From NCBI RefSeq assembly GCF_014698965.1, contig NZ_JACXAE010000009.1:1-64000 (forward strand): a stretch of DNA of 64,000 bases, in the 5' to 3' direction. The stretch's first letter is position 1. The number at the start of each line of letters is the position of its first letter. Of this stretch, positions 42,527 to 51,070 are shown in pieces. The notes under the pieces are model-generated. The model searched no databases, was not told where the DNA came from, and saw only the letters and a program-made list of their open reading frames with translations. This DNA is from Iningainema tapete BLCC-T55 (GTDB lineage Bacteria > Cyanobacteriota > Cyanobacteriia > Cyanobacteriales > Nostocaceae). Both the position numbers and the translations under genes were made by a program.

Positions 42527-42789
42527 GCCTGTTTTTCTCGTGCTTTACGTAATTTTTCTCTTAATCTTTCGACAACTACTTCCCCATCGATTCCTTCTCC
42601 CCGTTCAAGTTGCGCCACTGCACTATCAACTTTTTCCCTCGTTTCTTCTATCCATTTTTGATATTCTGTGTGATTGTCTTTTAGCAGTCGAAATGCTTGT
42701 GCAATTACCTCATCAATCGTTTCGTATTCGCCACTTTTGAGTAATTCTTGAATAAATTGTTCCTGATCTGAGTTAAGTGAGATATTCAT
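42523..42789 (-). CDS. ParD-like antitoxin
   Basis: 88 residues, acidic and helical. ISLNSDQEQFIQELLKSGEY at the start has the look of a ribbon-helix-helix DNA-binding unit of ParD (SL....E.FI...V.SG.Y.s.sEVI..A.RLL), followed by EVIAQAFRLLKD. The C-terminal part (REKVDSAVAQLERGEGIDG) is the toxin-binding tail. It is the first gene of the pair, with the start of the toxin overlapping its stop. Confidence 0.87.
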   Translation of the reverse strand: MNISLNSDQEQFIQELLKSGEYETIDEVIAQAFRLLKDNHTEYQKWIEETREKVDSAVAQLERGEGIDGEVVVERLREKLRKAREKQA

Positions 42790-42803
42790 TATGTAACCTC
42801 TCG

Positions 42804-44462
42804 TTATGTATGTGTCACAGAACGCACTTTCTGAGAGTAAAATGAAGCAGACTCTTCACCTGTAGCACATTCAGTGGCAAATTTAATCAAATGATGCCCT
42901 ACCAATCCAACATGAATGAGATTTTCAATATCACCTGTTTTCAGTGCTGGTAATGCTATTTTCCAGAAAGTTTTCCGGTAGTTACCAAAAACACCTACTC
43001 TCAGCATAATGTTGCTTAAAAGAGTTAAACCTTTCTGAATATTAGCCCAAGAAACGCGAGCCGGACTGTTAGGAACTTCGATACGTTGAGAATAAGTATG
43101 TTCTATATTGTAGGCAAAGCGCTGATACAAAAATTCTGGTTCATAAGCAGTGGTAATACAGCGACGCCACATCTGTACCACCTGTTCATAAGGCATTAAA
43201 AACTCGACATTAGACTCGCGTTCGCGAAGCGTCTTTGAAGGAGAATCGCCATCATAAATCAATCTTCCTTCTTGTTCTAATCTGCGCCATAATGGAGTTC
43301 TTGGTAATGCATGAAGCAGGTTAATTGTCAACATCGGAATTTGAGACAGACGAATAAATTCTAGAATTCTGTCGGCTGTGTCTAGTGTATCTGTATCTAA
43401 TCCCATGATGATACCTGAGACTACTTCCATACCATAGCTATTTAAAACCTTCACAGCTTCTAGAATCGGCATACTCAAGTTGTGAGTTTTAGACAGGGCT
43501 TGAAGTGCATCTGTTTCTGGTGTTTCTATACCGCAAAAAACTGTGCAAAAATAAGCTTCACGCATCATTTCTAAAAGCTTGGGAGTTTGTGCTAAATTCA
43601 AAGTAGCTTCACAAGCAAATTGTACGGGGTAGCCATTGCGCTTTTGCCAGTCAATGAGGTAAGGAAGTAACTTCATCGCTGCACGGCGATCGCCAACAAA
43701 GTTATCATCAACAAAATATACTGCCCCCGGATTCCCAGATACCAGCATAGCATCCAATTCAGCTAAAACTTGCTCTGGCGTCTTCAACCGAGGATTGCGT
43801 CCATAAAGTTCAGGAATATCACAAAACTCACAGCGGTAAGGACAACCACTGGAAAACTGCACATTAGCAATAAAATACTGATTGATATTAAGCAAGTTAT
43901 ATGCAGGAATTGGAAATTCATCTAAAGGCAACCGTTCCTTAGTTTCAAAGCGAATTTGCGCTTGGGGACGTTCAGTATGTTGATCCAAATACTCAATCAT
44001 ACTGTCAGTTGCATCACCCAATTCACCCAGATGCAAAATATCAAACTCAGGATAATATTCTGGACAACCAGACACAGAAGGACCACCTACAACTGTGATT
44101 TTACCTTCTCGATGGGCAAGTTCATTAATTTGATTAATTTGTGGTCGCTGGATATGCATTCCACTGGCAATCACCACATCTGCCCACTGGTAATCAGCCC
44201 TTAAAGCAGATTTCACATTCTCATCAATAAACCGTACTTCCCACTCTTGCGGTAAGTAGGACGCCACCACTAAAATACCTTGGGGTGGCATAAAAGCTTG
44301 CACATTACCCATCAGCGGGTAGGCGTGGTGAAAAGTTCCAAATGAGCGGCTGTACTTGGGAAAGATACAAAGGATGTGTCGATGATGGCGCGGTATGTAG
44401 CGAGTTCTCCTACTAGTTTCAGGAGCAAGAGGCTTTTCTAAAAGATTAACATGGACATTCAT
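42804..44462 (-). CDS. hpnP: Hopanoid C-2 methylase HpnP (B12-binding radical SAM)
   Basis: 552 residues from ATG 44462, which has a GGGGAGA ribosome site; the frame opens to 44504. Residues about 30-165 form the cobalamin-binding domain (HILCIFPKYSRSFGTFHHAY, then DVVIASGMHIQRPQINQINE and GGPSVSGCPEYYPEFDILHLGELG). The radical SAM core follows with SGCPYRCEFCDIPELYGRNP (Cys-x3-Cys-x2-Cys, about 215-235). Then come YFVDDNFVGDRRAA and GIETPETDAL. The C-terminal DUF4070-type part includes LHALPRTPLWRRLEQEGRLI. HpnP adds the 2-methyl group to hopanoids, and in Nostocales such lipids are prominent in akinetes. An extra segment GDSPSKTLRE appears in a conserved stretch (see findings). hpnI lies upstream on the same strand. 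Confidence 0.9.
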   Translation of the reverse strand: MNVHVNLLEKPLAPETSRRTRYIPRHHRHILCIFPKYSRSFGTFHHAYPLMGNVQAFMPPQGILVVASYLPQEWEVRFIDENVKSALRADYQWADVVIASGMHIQRPQINQINELAHREGKITVVGGPSVSGCPEYYPEFDILHLGELGDATDSMIEYLDQHTERPQAQIRFETKERLPLDEFPIPAYNLLNINQYFIANVQFSSGCPYRCEFCDIPELYGRNPRLKTPEQVLAELDAMLVSGNPGAVYFVDDNFVGDRRAAMKLLPYLIDWQKRNGYPVQFACEATLNLAQTPKLLEMMREAYFCTVFCGIETPETDALQALSKTHNLSMPILEAVKVLNSYGMEVVSGIIMGLDTDTLDTADRILEFIRLSQIPMLTINLLHALPRTPLWRRLEQEGRLIYDGDSPSKTLRERESNVEFLMPYEQVVQMWRRCITTAYEPEFLYQRFAYNIEHTYSQRIEVPNSPARVSWANIQKGLTLLSNIMLRVGVFGNYRKTFWKIALPALKTGDIENLIHVGLVGHHLIKFATECATGEESASFYSQKVRSVTHT

Positions 44463-44577
44463 CGCAGTCTCCCCACAACCTGTGCCGCTAATTTGACAAT
44501 GCATGACGCAGTAGTAATTAACACCAACTTACTGCCTTTTGTCAACCTCCTGCTGTAATCATTACTTATTGGCTCTT

Positions 44578-44784
44578 TTATGAAATTTTATTGCCATGTT
44601 TTACCCAATTAGTTAGATCAACTAGATCATCGTCATCATCATCTAAAGGTGAACCAAATGCTTCAAGTTCGTCTTGTTCTTCATCACTTACATAAGGAAT
44701 GAGAATCTGACACAGGCGAAGTCTTTCTTCTTGCAATTCCCGCATACTTTCTTTGATTAGTGCTTTCAAATCTTTAATTTCCAT
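44578..44784 (-). CDS. Small acidic hypothetical protein
   Basis: 68 residues. EIKDLKALIKESMRELQEER forms an amphipathic helix, then RLCQILIPYVSDEEQDELEA, a DDDDDD run, and DLVDLTNWVKHGNKIS. It resembles small antitoxin-like or regulatory proteins that are predicted upstream of toxins in cyanobacteria, but no partner toxin is adjacent. It lies between hpnI (32 bases upstream) and hpnP on the same strand, so it is probably in the hopanoid operon. I do not recognise the family. Confidence 0.6.
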   Translation of the reverse strand: MEIKDLKALIKESMRELQEERLRLCQILIPYVSDEEQDELEAFGSPLDDDDDDLVDLTNWVKHGNKIS

Positions 44785-44816
44785 TGAGAGCTTCCCAATA
44801 GTGATTAAATTTGACT

Positions 44817-45986
44817 TTATACTAGCTTACCGCCTTTAGTTAATCTTAGTCGCTGTCCCCGCCACTCTATGGAGTTGCCAAAAAAGCCGTAGCACCAGAT
44901 GAAAAAGCTGATGCAGTCTCGCACAGGGATACTCCAGAAAAACTTTTGCGCTGATGAATCTTGAATATTTTGAACACCAACAATCCAGCCCATTGTCAAG
45001 CGTGTTGTAAAAGTAATTAATAACACAACTAAACTTGGTATTGACCCACCTGTAGTAATCAGTAAGAATAAACTAGCAACAGTACCATAGGTAAAAATTA
45101 GTCCGAGATAACCCCAAGGACGAGAAACTCGCACACAACGCGCCCAACGGATTTGATGTTTGATAGCATCAGCTAAGGTGCTTGGTGCTAATACGTGTTC
45201 GACTACGTAATCGGAGAGTACAACTTTGTAGCCTGCTTGAGTTGGGAGGTAGCCGAGTTGGTAGTCGTCGGCAAGATAATCAGCGATCGCACTAAATCCC
45301 CCAATCGCTTCCAGTACTTCTTTACGAATTACAATAGTTGAACCAAAGACAAACTTGATGCCAACGAGTTTATGACTAACTAAAACACCTGCATGGAAGT
45401 CAGTCGATGTTCCCACAGCTTCTAAAGCTGCTACCCATCCCTGAGCTAAGGAACGATACAAACAGGTGACAACACCAACACTCTTATCTTGTAGTGGTTG
45501 AACTACTCGGTGTAAATAGTCGCTTTTAACTCGAATATCACTATCGGCAATTACTAAAATTTCATGTTTAGCTTTGACGACAGCATTAGCTAAATTGCTG
45601 ACTTTCAGGTTACTACCGATGATGCGATCGTTGATGACTAATTGAATATCGAGTTCAGGAAAATCTTGGATAATTTGCTTAACTATCGGTATACCAGAGT
45701 CTTGAGCATCACGCACGCTAAAGACAATTTGGTAAACAGGGTACTGCTGTCTACAGAAGGAAGCTAAGTTTTCATAGGCATCAGCATCTAGCCCACAAAT
45801 TGGCTTGAGGATGGTAACGGGTGGGTGGAAATTTGCATCGACGGGATAGGGATGACGGAAGAAAGCGCGTGCCGCATAAATTGCGTAGCAGTAAAACAAG
45901 ATTGCTGCTACGCAAAGGATGAGCAGTAGCAAATCAAGAATACTTGGGTTAAGCGTGCTGAAATAATCAGTTGCTGTAATTACCAT
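44817..45986 (-). CDS. hpnI: Hopanoid-associated glycosyltransferase HpnI
   Basis: 389 residues, family 21 ceramide-glucosyltransferase type. One N-terminal transmembrane helix (about 15-43), then PPVTILKPICGLDADAYENL, ILVIADSDIRVKSDYL (DxD), GGFSAIADYLADDYQLG (third acidic motif) and HQIRWARCVRVSRPWGYLG (Q-x2-RW). The C-terminus has two or three membrane helices. HpnI transfers N-acetylglucosamine to bacteriohopanetetrol in hopanoid producers. The neighbouring hpnP supports the hopanoid link. A different lipid acceptor cannot be excluded. Confidence 0.82.
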   Translation of the reverse strand: MVITATDYFSTLNPSILDLLLLILCVAAILFYCYAIYAARAFFRHPYPVDANFHPPVTILKPICGLDADAYENLASFCRQQYPVYQIVFSVRDAQDSGIPIVKQIIQDFPELDIQLVINDRIIGSNLKVSNLANAVVKAKHEILVIADSDIRVKSDYLHRVVQPLQDKSVGVVTCLYRSLAQGWVAALEAVGTSTDFHAGVLVSHKLVGIKFVFGSTIVIRKEVLEAIGGFSAIADYLADDYQLGYLPTQAGYKVVLSDYVVEHVLAPSTLADAIKHQIRWARCVRVSRPWGYLGLIFTYGTVASLFLLITTGGSIPSLVVLLITFTTRLTMGWIVGVQNIQDSSAQKFFWSIPVRDCISFFIWCYGFFGNSIEWRGQRLRLTKGGKLV

Positions 45987-46011
45987 TGTTTGGGGAAGTT
46001 GGTAAGATTTA

Positions 46012-46044
46012 AGATCCCCGACTTCTTCAAGAAGTCGGGGATCT
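46012..46044. repeat. AGATCCCCGACTTCTT palindromic repeat
   Basis: A perfect inverted repeat of 16 bases around a single C: AGATCCCCGACTTCTT c AAGAAGTCGGGGATCT. It is a well-formed hairpin in the divergent space between hpnI and the ABC exporter gene, and looks like a dispersed cyanobacterial element. Confidence 0.85.
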
Positions 46045-46139
46045 GGGACTTTGAGATGATATTATAAAAGACTCAAATAAGTAAGTTTTTCCGTCACTCC
46101 GGAAGAAGCGCATACTAAATAAGTCTGTAATTAACCGCT

Positions 46140-47786
46140 ATGAGTCTGATTTACTTTCTTCTGCGTTCTTCCTGGGGGATGGTAGCACTAGCAATCGTCA
46201 CTGGATTCTTAAGTGGCGGTAGTAGCGCTAGCCTAATTGCCCTCATCAGCAGTGCATCAAGTCGCAGTTCTAGTTCGTCTATAACATATATAGTATGGGG
46301 TTTTGTCGGGCTAGCAGCAGTTGCTCTAGTTACTAGCGTAATTTCTCAAGTAATGCTGATTCGCCTTTCTCAAGCAGCAATCTTGAAATTACGAATGCGC
46401 TTGAGTCGTCAGATACTCTCTTCAGAATTAAGTTATCTCGAACAGCTAGGGAATCCTCGACTATTAGCAACCCTTACTGAGGATGTTCAAGCAGTTGCTC
46501 ATGCTGTTTTTTTGATTCCTTTTTTGTGCATTGACATTGCCATTGTTGTCGGTTGTTTACTGTATATAACTTGGCTATCTTGGGTAGTGTTGTTGATGAT
46601 TATTGGTGTTTTAGTAGTAGCGATCGCCATTAGTCAGGTGATATCAAAAAGAGCAGAGCGATTTATATCTTTGGCTCGTGACGAGCAAGATTTAATGTTT
46701 AAACACTTTCGTACTATCACCGAAGGAATCAAAGAACTCAAGCTACACTACCATAGGCGACAAGTATTTCTAGAAAAACAACTCCACTCCAGTGCCGTGT
46801 CTTTCCGTCGTCACAACGTTCACGGTTTAACCCTTTTCGCCACAACTTCTAGTTGGGGTAAACTTCTGTTTTTTTTTGCAATTGGTTTTGTCTTGTTCGC
46901 ACTTCCACATCTACTGACAATTAACGCTCAAACACTCTCTGGCTACATCTTGACATTCACTTACTTGATGTTGCCAATGGAGAATATTATGAACGATATT
47001 CCCCATATGAGTAGAGCCAGCGTTGCTTTGCAAAAAATTGAGTCGCTAGGTTTATCTTTAGCAAGTCGCACCGAAGTAGTGACTGTTCCACCAGCAATTA
47101 AGTCCGAATGGCAAAGCTTAGATTTAAAAGGAGTAACTCACATCTACCACCAAGATCAAGAAGACAGTAACTTTATCCTTGGTTCTATTGACTTAACATT
47201 TTCTCCCCAAGAAATAGTATTCATTGTTGGCGGTAATGGGAGTGGTAAATCCACTTTGGCTAAACTAATAGTTGGACTGTACATTCCTGCAGCAGGGGAA
47301 ATTCGTTTAGATCAAGAGTTAATTACCGAACAGAATCGAGAGTGGTATCGCCAGCATTTTTCTACCGTATTTTCTGACTTCTATTTATTTGACGAACTGT
47401 TGGGATTAGAACGTAATGATATAGACAATCAAGCACAAAAATACCTCAAGCAACTTCAACTAGATCGTAAAGTGAAAATTGAGAATGGTAAGTTTTCCAC
47501 TATTGCTCTTTCTCAAGGACAGCGGAAAAGACTAGCTTTACTTACAGCATACTTAGAAGATAGACCAATTTATTTATTTGATGAATGGGCGGCAGATCAA
47601 GATCCAGTATTTAAGGATATATTTTACACTGAGTTGCTACCAAAATTAAGAGATAAAGGGAAAACAGTGCTGGTAATTAGCCACGACGATCACTATTTTC
47701 ATGTAGCAGACAGAATCGTCAAACTTGACTATGGTAAAGTGGAGTACGACCAGAAGTCAGGAGTCAGAAGTCAGGAGTCAGAATAA
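46140..47786 (+). CDS. SyrD/PvdE-type ABC exporter (fused membrane and ATPase domains)
   Basis: 548 residues. Five to six transmembrane helices lie in residues 1-300. The nucleotide-binding domain from about 330 has Walker A GGNGSGKSTLAK (about 365-376), the signature LSQGQRKRLALL and Walker B PIYLFDEWAADQDP, where the catalytic glutamate is in DEW. The H-loop is VISHDDHYF. This DEWAADQDP form marks the cyclic-peptide/siderophore exporter family (SyrD, PvdE, MdlB-like). No biosynthetic gene cluster is adjacent. The last seven codons (KSGVRSQESE) are read from a GTCAGGA repeat tract, so the natural C-terminus has probably been replaced. Confidence 0.88.
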   Translation: MSLIYFLLRSSWGMVALAIVTGFLSGGSSASLIALISSASSRSSSSSITYIVWGFVGLAAVALVTSVISQVMLIRLSQAAILKLRMRLSRQILSSELSYLEQLGNPRLLATLTEDVQAVAHAVFLIPFLCIDIAIVVGCLLYITWLSWVVLLMIIGVLVVAIAISQVISKRAERFISLARDEQDLMFKHFRTITEGIKELKLHYHRRQVFLEKQLHSSAVSFRRHNVHGLTLFATTSSWGKLLFFFAIGFVLFALPHLLTINAQTLSGYILTFTYLMLPMENIMNDIPHMSRASVALQKIESLGLSLASRTEVVTVPPAIKSEWQSLDLKGVTHIYHQDQEDSNFILGSIDLTFSPQEIVFIVGGNGSGKSTLAKLIVGLYIPAAGEIRLDQELITEQNREWYRQHFSTVFSDFYLFDELLGLERNDIDNQAQKYLKQLQLDRKVKIENGKFSTIALSQGQRKRLALLTAYLEDRPIYLFDEWAADQDPVFKDIFYTELLPKLRDKGKTVLVISHDDHYFHVADRIVKLDYGKVEYDQKSGVRSQESE

Positions 47787-47812
47787 ACTCTCCTGTCTCC
47801 TGTATCCTAAAA
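47752..47812. repeat. GTCAGGA repeat tract overlapping the exporter stop
   Basis: AGAAGTCAGGAGTCAGAAGTC and AGGAGTCAG are followed by the inverse CTCTCCTGTCTCCTG. It covers the final codons and stop of the ABC exporter gene and can fold into a terminator-like hairpin. Confidence 0.75.
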
Positions 47813-48278
47813 AAAAGAGTGGGAGCAAGCATACCAGTCGCTTTTAATGCTCCCACCCTACATTTACCGCTGAAGAGAATCAGGAATATACACAGACGTT
47901 GCCCGTTATTCAGGGGGCTAATGTGTAGGAAACGACAACGCCTGTGCGGCTTTAATATTCCTGTGCGGCAAATGCAAACCCGATGATTGATTTGTGCACG
48001 CAAATAGTTCGCATATCATGAGTAGATATACTTTTCTATTTTTTCGCAAAATAATTTGTAGAAAAGTGTATCACTTATGATATAATCTTATTGTGATACA
48101 CCCCGATAAAAAACACCCTTGAAGTCGTTTACCTTCTATAAAGTAACTTAGTTATTTAAAGCTTGGTTGCCAGATTGGCACGTTTCTACAATTTGCCAAA
48201 AAACAGTAGGGGCGAACGGTTGTTCGCCCCTACAATTTATATATCAAACAGATTAGGTGGGCATTGGCTACCCTATGA
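47813..48278. other. Repeat-rich intergenic region
   Basis: About 470 bases. GTGGGAGCAAGC ... GCTCCCACCC inverted stretches lie at about 47820-47859. A second palindrome is at 48208-48235. The frames here look like noise, with no coding evidence. Confidence 0.4.
48208..48235. repeat. GTAGGGGCGAAC palindromic repeat
   Basis: GTAGGGGCGAAC GGTT GTTCGCCCCTAC, perfect 12-base arms. It is a dispersed-type hairpin about 45 bases downstream of the convergent membrane-protein gene. Confidence 0.85.
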
Positions 48279-48914
48279 TTACTTGCGCAAAATCGTAGAC
48301 AAAGGTGTCTGTTTACGAATATCCAGCATATTTGCCAGTGAATCTTCATCTAAACTCAGATTTTGTTCTGGTGGCAAAACGGTGACTATAGGTTTTGCTT
48401 TATTAGATGATGGCGCAGCAACAGGCTTATGCGGTAATGGTGGGACAAAAACTGGTAAATCTTTGGAAGGGCTTGGCTCTGTTTGAGATTGGTAACGTAC
48501 CAAGGGGACATGATAAGCTTTGCGTACACTCCGATGCTTATTTGCATTTACCAGTCGTAATATGATTAAACAGCCACTAGCACAACTAAGTGCGATCGCA
48601 CCTACCATCCATAAAGGTATGGGGTTAGTAGTTTCCACAGGTGCAGGTGCAATAGTTGGTTGTTCAAGCTGTGCTACTGCCTCTAATTCTTTTTCAATCT
48701 GCGTCTTTTCTACTCGCCCTACATAGCCTAAACTGTACACAGCCAAGGCTGCGCTACCAAAAAAAATCCCTAACAAACCAATCACCAATAGACTTGGACG
48801 ATTAGCTAGTAAATGTATCAGAAGATTGCCGCCACCTTTGTTCAATTTACTTTTTTCCGGCTCCACAGCAGGCTTGGTTTCAGATTGCTGCTGTACACTC
48901 TGATTATTTTCCAT
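48279..48914 (-). CDS. Membrane protein of unknown function with two transmembrane helices
   Basis: 211 residues from ATG 48914. The longer frame to 48974 adds an improbable basic leader. There is a charged Gln/Pro/Glu-rich N-terminus, helix 1 at about 40-65 (PSLLVIGLLGIFFGSAALAVYSLGYV), a linker with EKELEAVAQLEQPT, and helix 2 at about 100-123 (LWMVGAIALSCASGCLIILRLV). The soluble C-terminus is Pro-rich and contains VTVLPPEQNLSLDEDSLANM and LDIRKQTPLSTILRK. I do not recognise the family; it appears typical of cyanobacterial hypotheticals. Confidence 0.7.
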   Translation of the reverse strand: MENNQSVQQQSETKPAVEPEKSKLNKGGGNLLIHLLANRPSLLVIGLLGIFFGSAALAVYSLGYVGRVEKTQIEKELEAVAQLEQPTIAPAPVETTNPIPLWMVGAIALSCASGCLIILRLVNANKHRSVRKAYHVPLVRYQSQTEPSPSKDLPVFVPPLPHKPVAAPSSNKAKPIVTVLPPEQNLSLDEDSLANMLDIRKQTPLSTILRK

Positions 48915-49091
48915 GATTATTGTCAGATTTTTGCCCCTCTTGATCCTTGATTTTACTGGAGGAGTTAATATCATGTATCCGTATTATAATTACGGATTTA
49001 AGTAGTTTTTTTATCAATTTATTTCTGCTTAAATCCGTTAAATTAGGGTAAAAAGTATTTTTTGCTACTTTTAAACTCTGAGTTTTGTAAA

Positions 49092-50183
49092 TTAAGTTGT
49101 TTGAGATTCTTTAAAACCAGAATGTCTTGAAATGGCATTTTCGATTAACTCATCCACCAAATCTGGAAAGGAAATACCAGTATTTACCCAAAGTTGAGGA
49201 TACATACTTGTGGCAGTGAAACCAGGTAAGGTATTAATTTCATTAATTAAAACTTCACCTGTAGCTTCCACATAGAAAAAGTCTACCCTTGCTAAACCAG
49301 CAGCATCAACAGCGGCAAAGGCTTGTAACGCCATTGCTTGAATTTGACTGCTAACTGCGTCTGATACTGGGGCAGGAATCAGCCAATCTGCTTTTCCCGG
49401 TGTATATTTAGTTTCATAATCATAGAAATCACTATTAAACGTAATTTCACCGACAACAGAAGCTTTGGGCGCATCGTTTCCTAAGACAGCACACTCTAAT
49501 TCTCGTGCTTTGACTCCAGCTTCCACAATTATACGGCGATCATAGCTAGCAGCATTATCTAATGCCGTTTCTAATTCACTGCGCGATCGCACTTTGGCAA
49601 TCCCCACCGATGAACCTAAGTTAGCAGGTTTCACAAAACAAGGATAACCAAGCGTCGCTTCAATTTCGTCACATAGTTTAGGAAACACACAGGGATTCGA
49701 CCAAATTTGCGCGCGGTTGAGCGCCATATACTTGACTTGTGGTATTCCTGCTTGGGCAAAAGCCATTTTCATGGCAATTTTATCCATCCCCAATGCCGAA
49801 CCTAATACTCCAGAACCGACAAAGGGGACTTGCATCAAGGTGAGTAAACCTTGAATTGTACCATCTTCACCATTTGGTCCGTGAAGAATGGGAAACCAAA
49901 CATCTACTTCAGTAACTTGAACAGGATATTGCCATTTGTGCGAAGTTTGACTTTGAGGGGATGTTGAGTGCTGAAATTCTACTAAAGTGCCATCTAAAAC
50001 ATTTTGCGGTATTTCTCCAGCTTGCCAACGTCCATCTTTGTGAATGTAGAAGGGTATGACTTCATATTTATGGGCATTTTGCTCTGCACTCAAAGCTTGG
50101 GCAACTGCTCGTGCTGAACTGATTGAAACTTCATGCTCACCCGAACAACCCCCAAACAACAACCCCACTCTTAGTTTGGTCAT
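49092..50183 (-). CDS. ddl: D-alanine--D-alanine ligase
   Basis: 363 residues from ATG 50183 (or 50201). ATP-grasp enzyme making the D-Ala-D-Ala dipeptide for peptidoglycan in the cytoplasm. Landmarks: [20 protein letters not shown] at the N-terminus, [53 protein letters not shown], and the metal-binding [25 protein letters not shown]. All motifs are intact and the length is normal. The convergent or same-strand neighbours are unrelated, so it is probably monocistronic. Confidence 0.95.
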   Translation of the reverse strand: MTKLRVGLLFGGCSGEHEVSISSARAVAQALSAEQNAHKYEVIPFYIHKDGRWQAGEIPQNVLDGTLVEFQHSTSPQSQTSHKWQYPVQVTEVDVWFPILHGPNGEDGTIQGLLTLMQVPFVGSGVLGSALGMDKIAMKMAFAQAGIPQVKYMALNRAQIWSNPCVFPKLCDEIEATLGYPCFVKPANLGSSVGIAKVRSRSELETALDNAASYDRRIIVEAGVKARELECAVLGNDAPKASVVGEITFNSDFYDYETKYTPGKADWLIPAPVSDAVSSQIQAMALQAFAAVDAAGLARVDFFYVEATGEVLINEINTLPGFTATSMYPQLWVNTGISFPDLVDELIENAISRHSGFKESQTT

Positions 50184-50245
50184 CTGAAGTACCTCTATCA
50201 CTTGTCAAATTTTGATAGCGTACCACATTTATTTGGTTGTGTTGC

Positions 50246-50599
50246 TTAATCAGAATTTTTTACAAATTCTGCTGATTGTTTAGGAGTGCCACAAAACCAA
50301 GAAGAAGGATTATCAAACATACCATACCCAATTGGGTAGGGACTTCCATAAGTTAAGTTACACACTTGTTCAATACTGATGTTAATTATGTTGTCACCTG
50401 CTTGACATCTCCACCCAAACACATCGTTACTTACCAAAACAGCATTATTTGCCCCAATATTACGACAGTACCAGCCAATATCTAAACTATTTCCCCAATA
50501 ATTCTCGCTAACCTCTTGAGCTTTTGCTTTTTGTGTTATTCCAATCATGGGTAGTAGAGTAGCCGCTAGTAGAATGGGAAAAATCTTCAAACTCTTCAT
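50246..50599 (-). CDS. Small secreted cysteine-containing protein
   Basis: 117 residues. Signal peptide at 1-27 (KIFPILLAATLLPMIGITQKAKA). The mature part contains IGWYCRNIGANNAVLVSNDVFGWRCQAGDN, EQVCNLTYGSPYPIGYGMFDN and PSSWFCGTP. The four cysteines probably form two disulfides, in a pattern (W-Y-C ... GWRC ... VC ... WFC) that I have seen only in small uncharacterised secreted proteins. Function unknown. It lies 62 bases upstream of the ddl start on the same strand. Confidence 0.75.
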   Translation of the reverse strand: MKSLKIFPILLAATLLPMIGITQKAKAQEVSENYWGNSLDIGWYCRNIGANNAVLVSNDVFGWRCQAGDNIINISIEQVCNLTYGSPYPIGYGMFDNPSSWFCGTPKQSAEFVKNSD

Positions 50600-50896
50600 T
50601 TTTATTAAATTTTGTGTACGAACAACTGAAAAGTTGGACTAGCTATGCAAGTTTGATACTGATTAACTTACGCATACTTAGTCTGATTTGTGATTGAATT
50701 GTTAAGCAGAAACACACAGTTACATTTTCTTTTCTGAGATTAAACTAAACAATCAAGCGAATATATAAAGAGATTATTAATTTTTAGTAAATTTTTGATT
50801 AGCAATAGTAAACAGTGCCAATACTGCTTGAGCAGATGATATTCTTTACCAAACCTGGGGAATACTGAATGTAAGTAATACAATCAAGTACTGAAA
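50600..50896. other. AT-rich intergenic region
   Basis: About 300 bases between the small secreted-protein gene (minus) and the lipoprotein fragment (plus). It is AT-rich, with no repeats or genes seen. Confidence 0.4.
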
Positions 50897-51070
50897 ATGT
50901 TCACCAGATCAACTCTATCTACTCTGGCTGCAAGTCTTGCCATGATCCCTATTGTTGTTAGTTGTGCAAGTAAATCGCCGTTGAGCGCACAGCAACAGAT
51001 TTACACTGGCAAGTGGGTTGCTAATGATGGCTCCTTTGTACATAATAATGCTACTGAGGGTACTTGGACT
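50897..51070 (+). pseudogene. 5' fragment of a lipoprotein gene, antisense to the miaB end
   Basis: The frame starts MFTRSTLSTLAASLAMIPIV and continues VVSCASKSPLSAQQ, a lipoprotein signal with a VVSC lipobox (Cys23). About 35 further plausible residues follow ([17 protein letters not shown]). After about 51065 the DNA is clearly the antisense of the conserved C-terminus of MiaB, so the lipoprotein is cut short. The frame nominally runs to 51196, but that part is a miaB shadow. Confidence 0.45.

Noticed and set aside
47764-48003. 79-codon minus-strand frame after the ABC exporter
   Set aside because: It is built from repeat and inverted-repeat DNA, with no coding signature.
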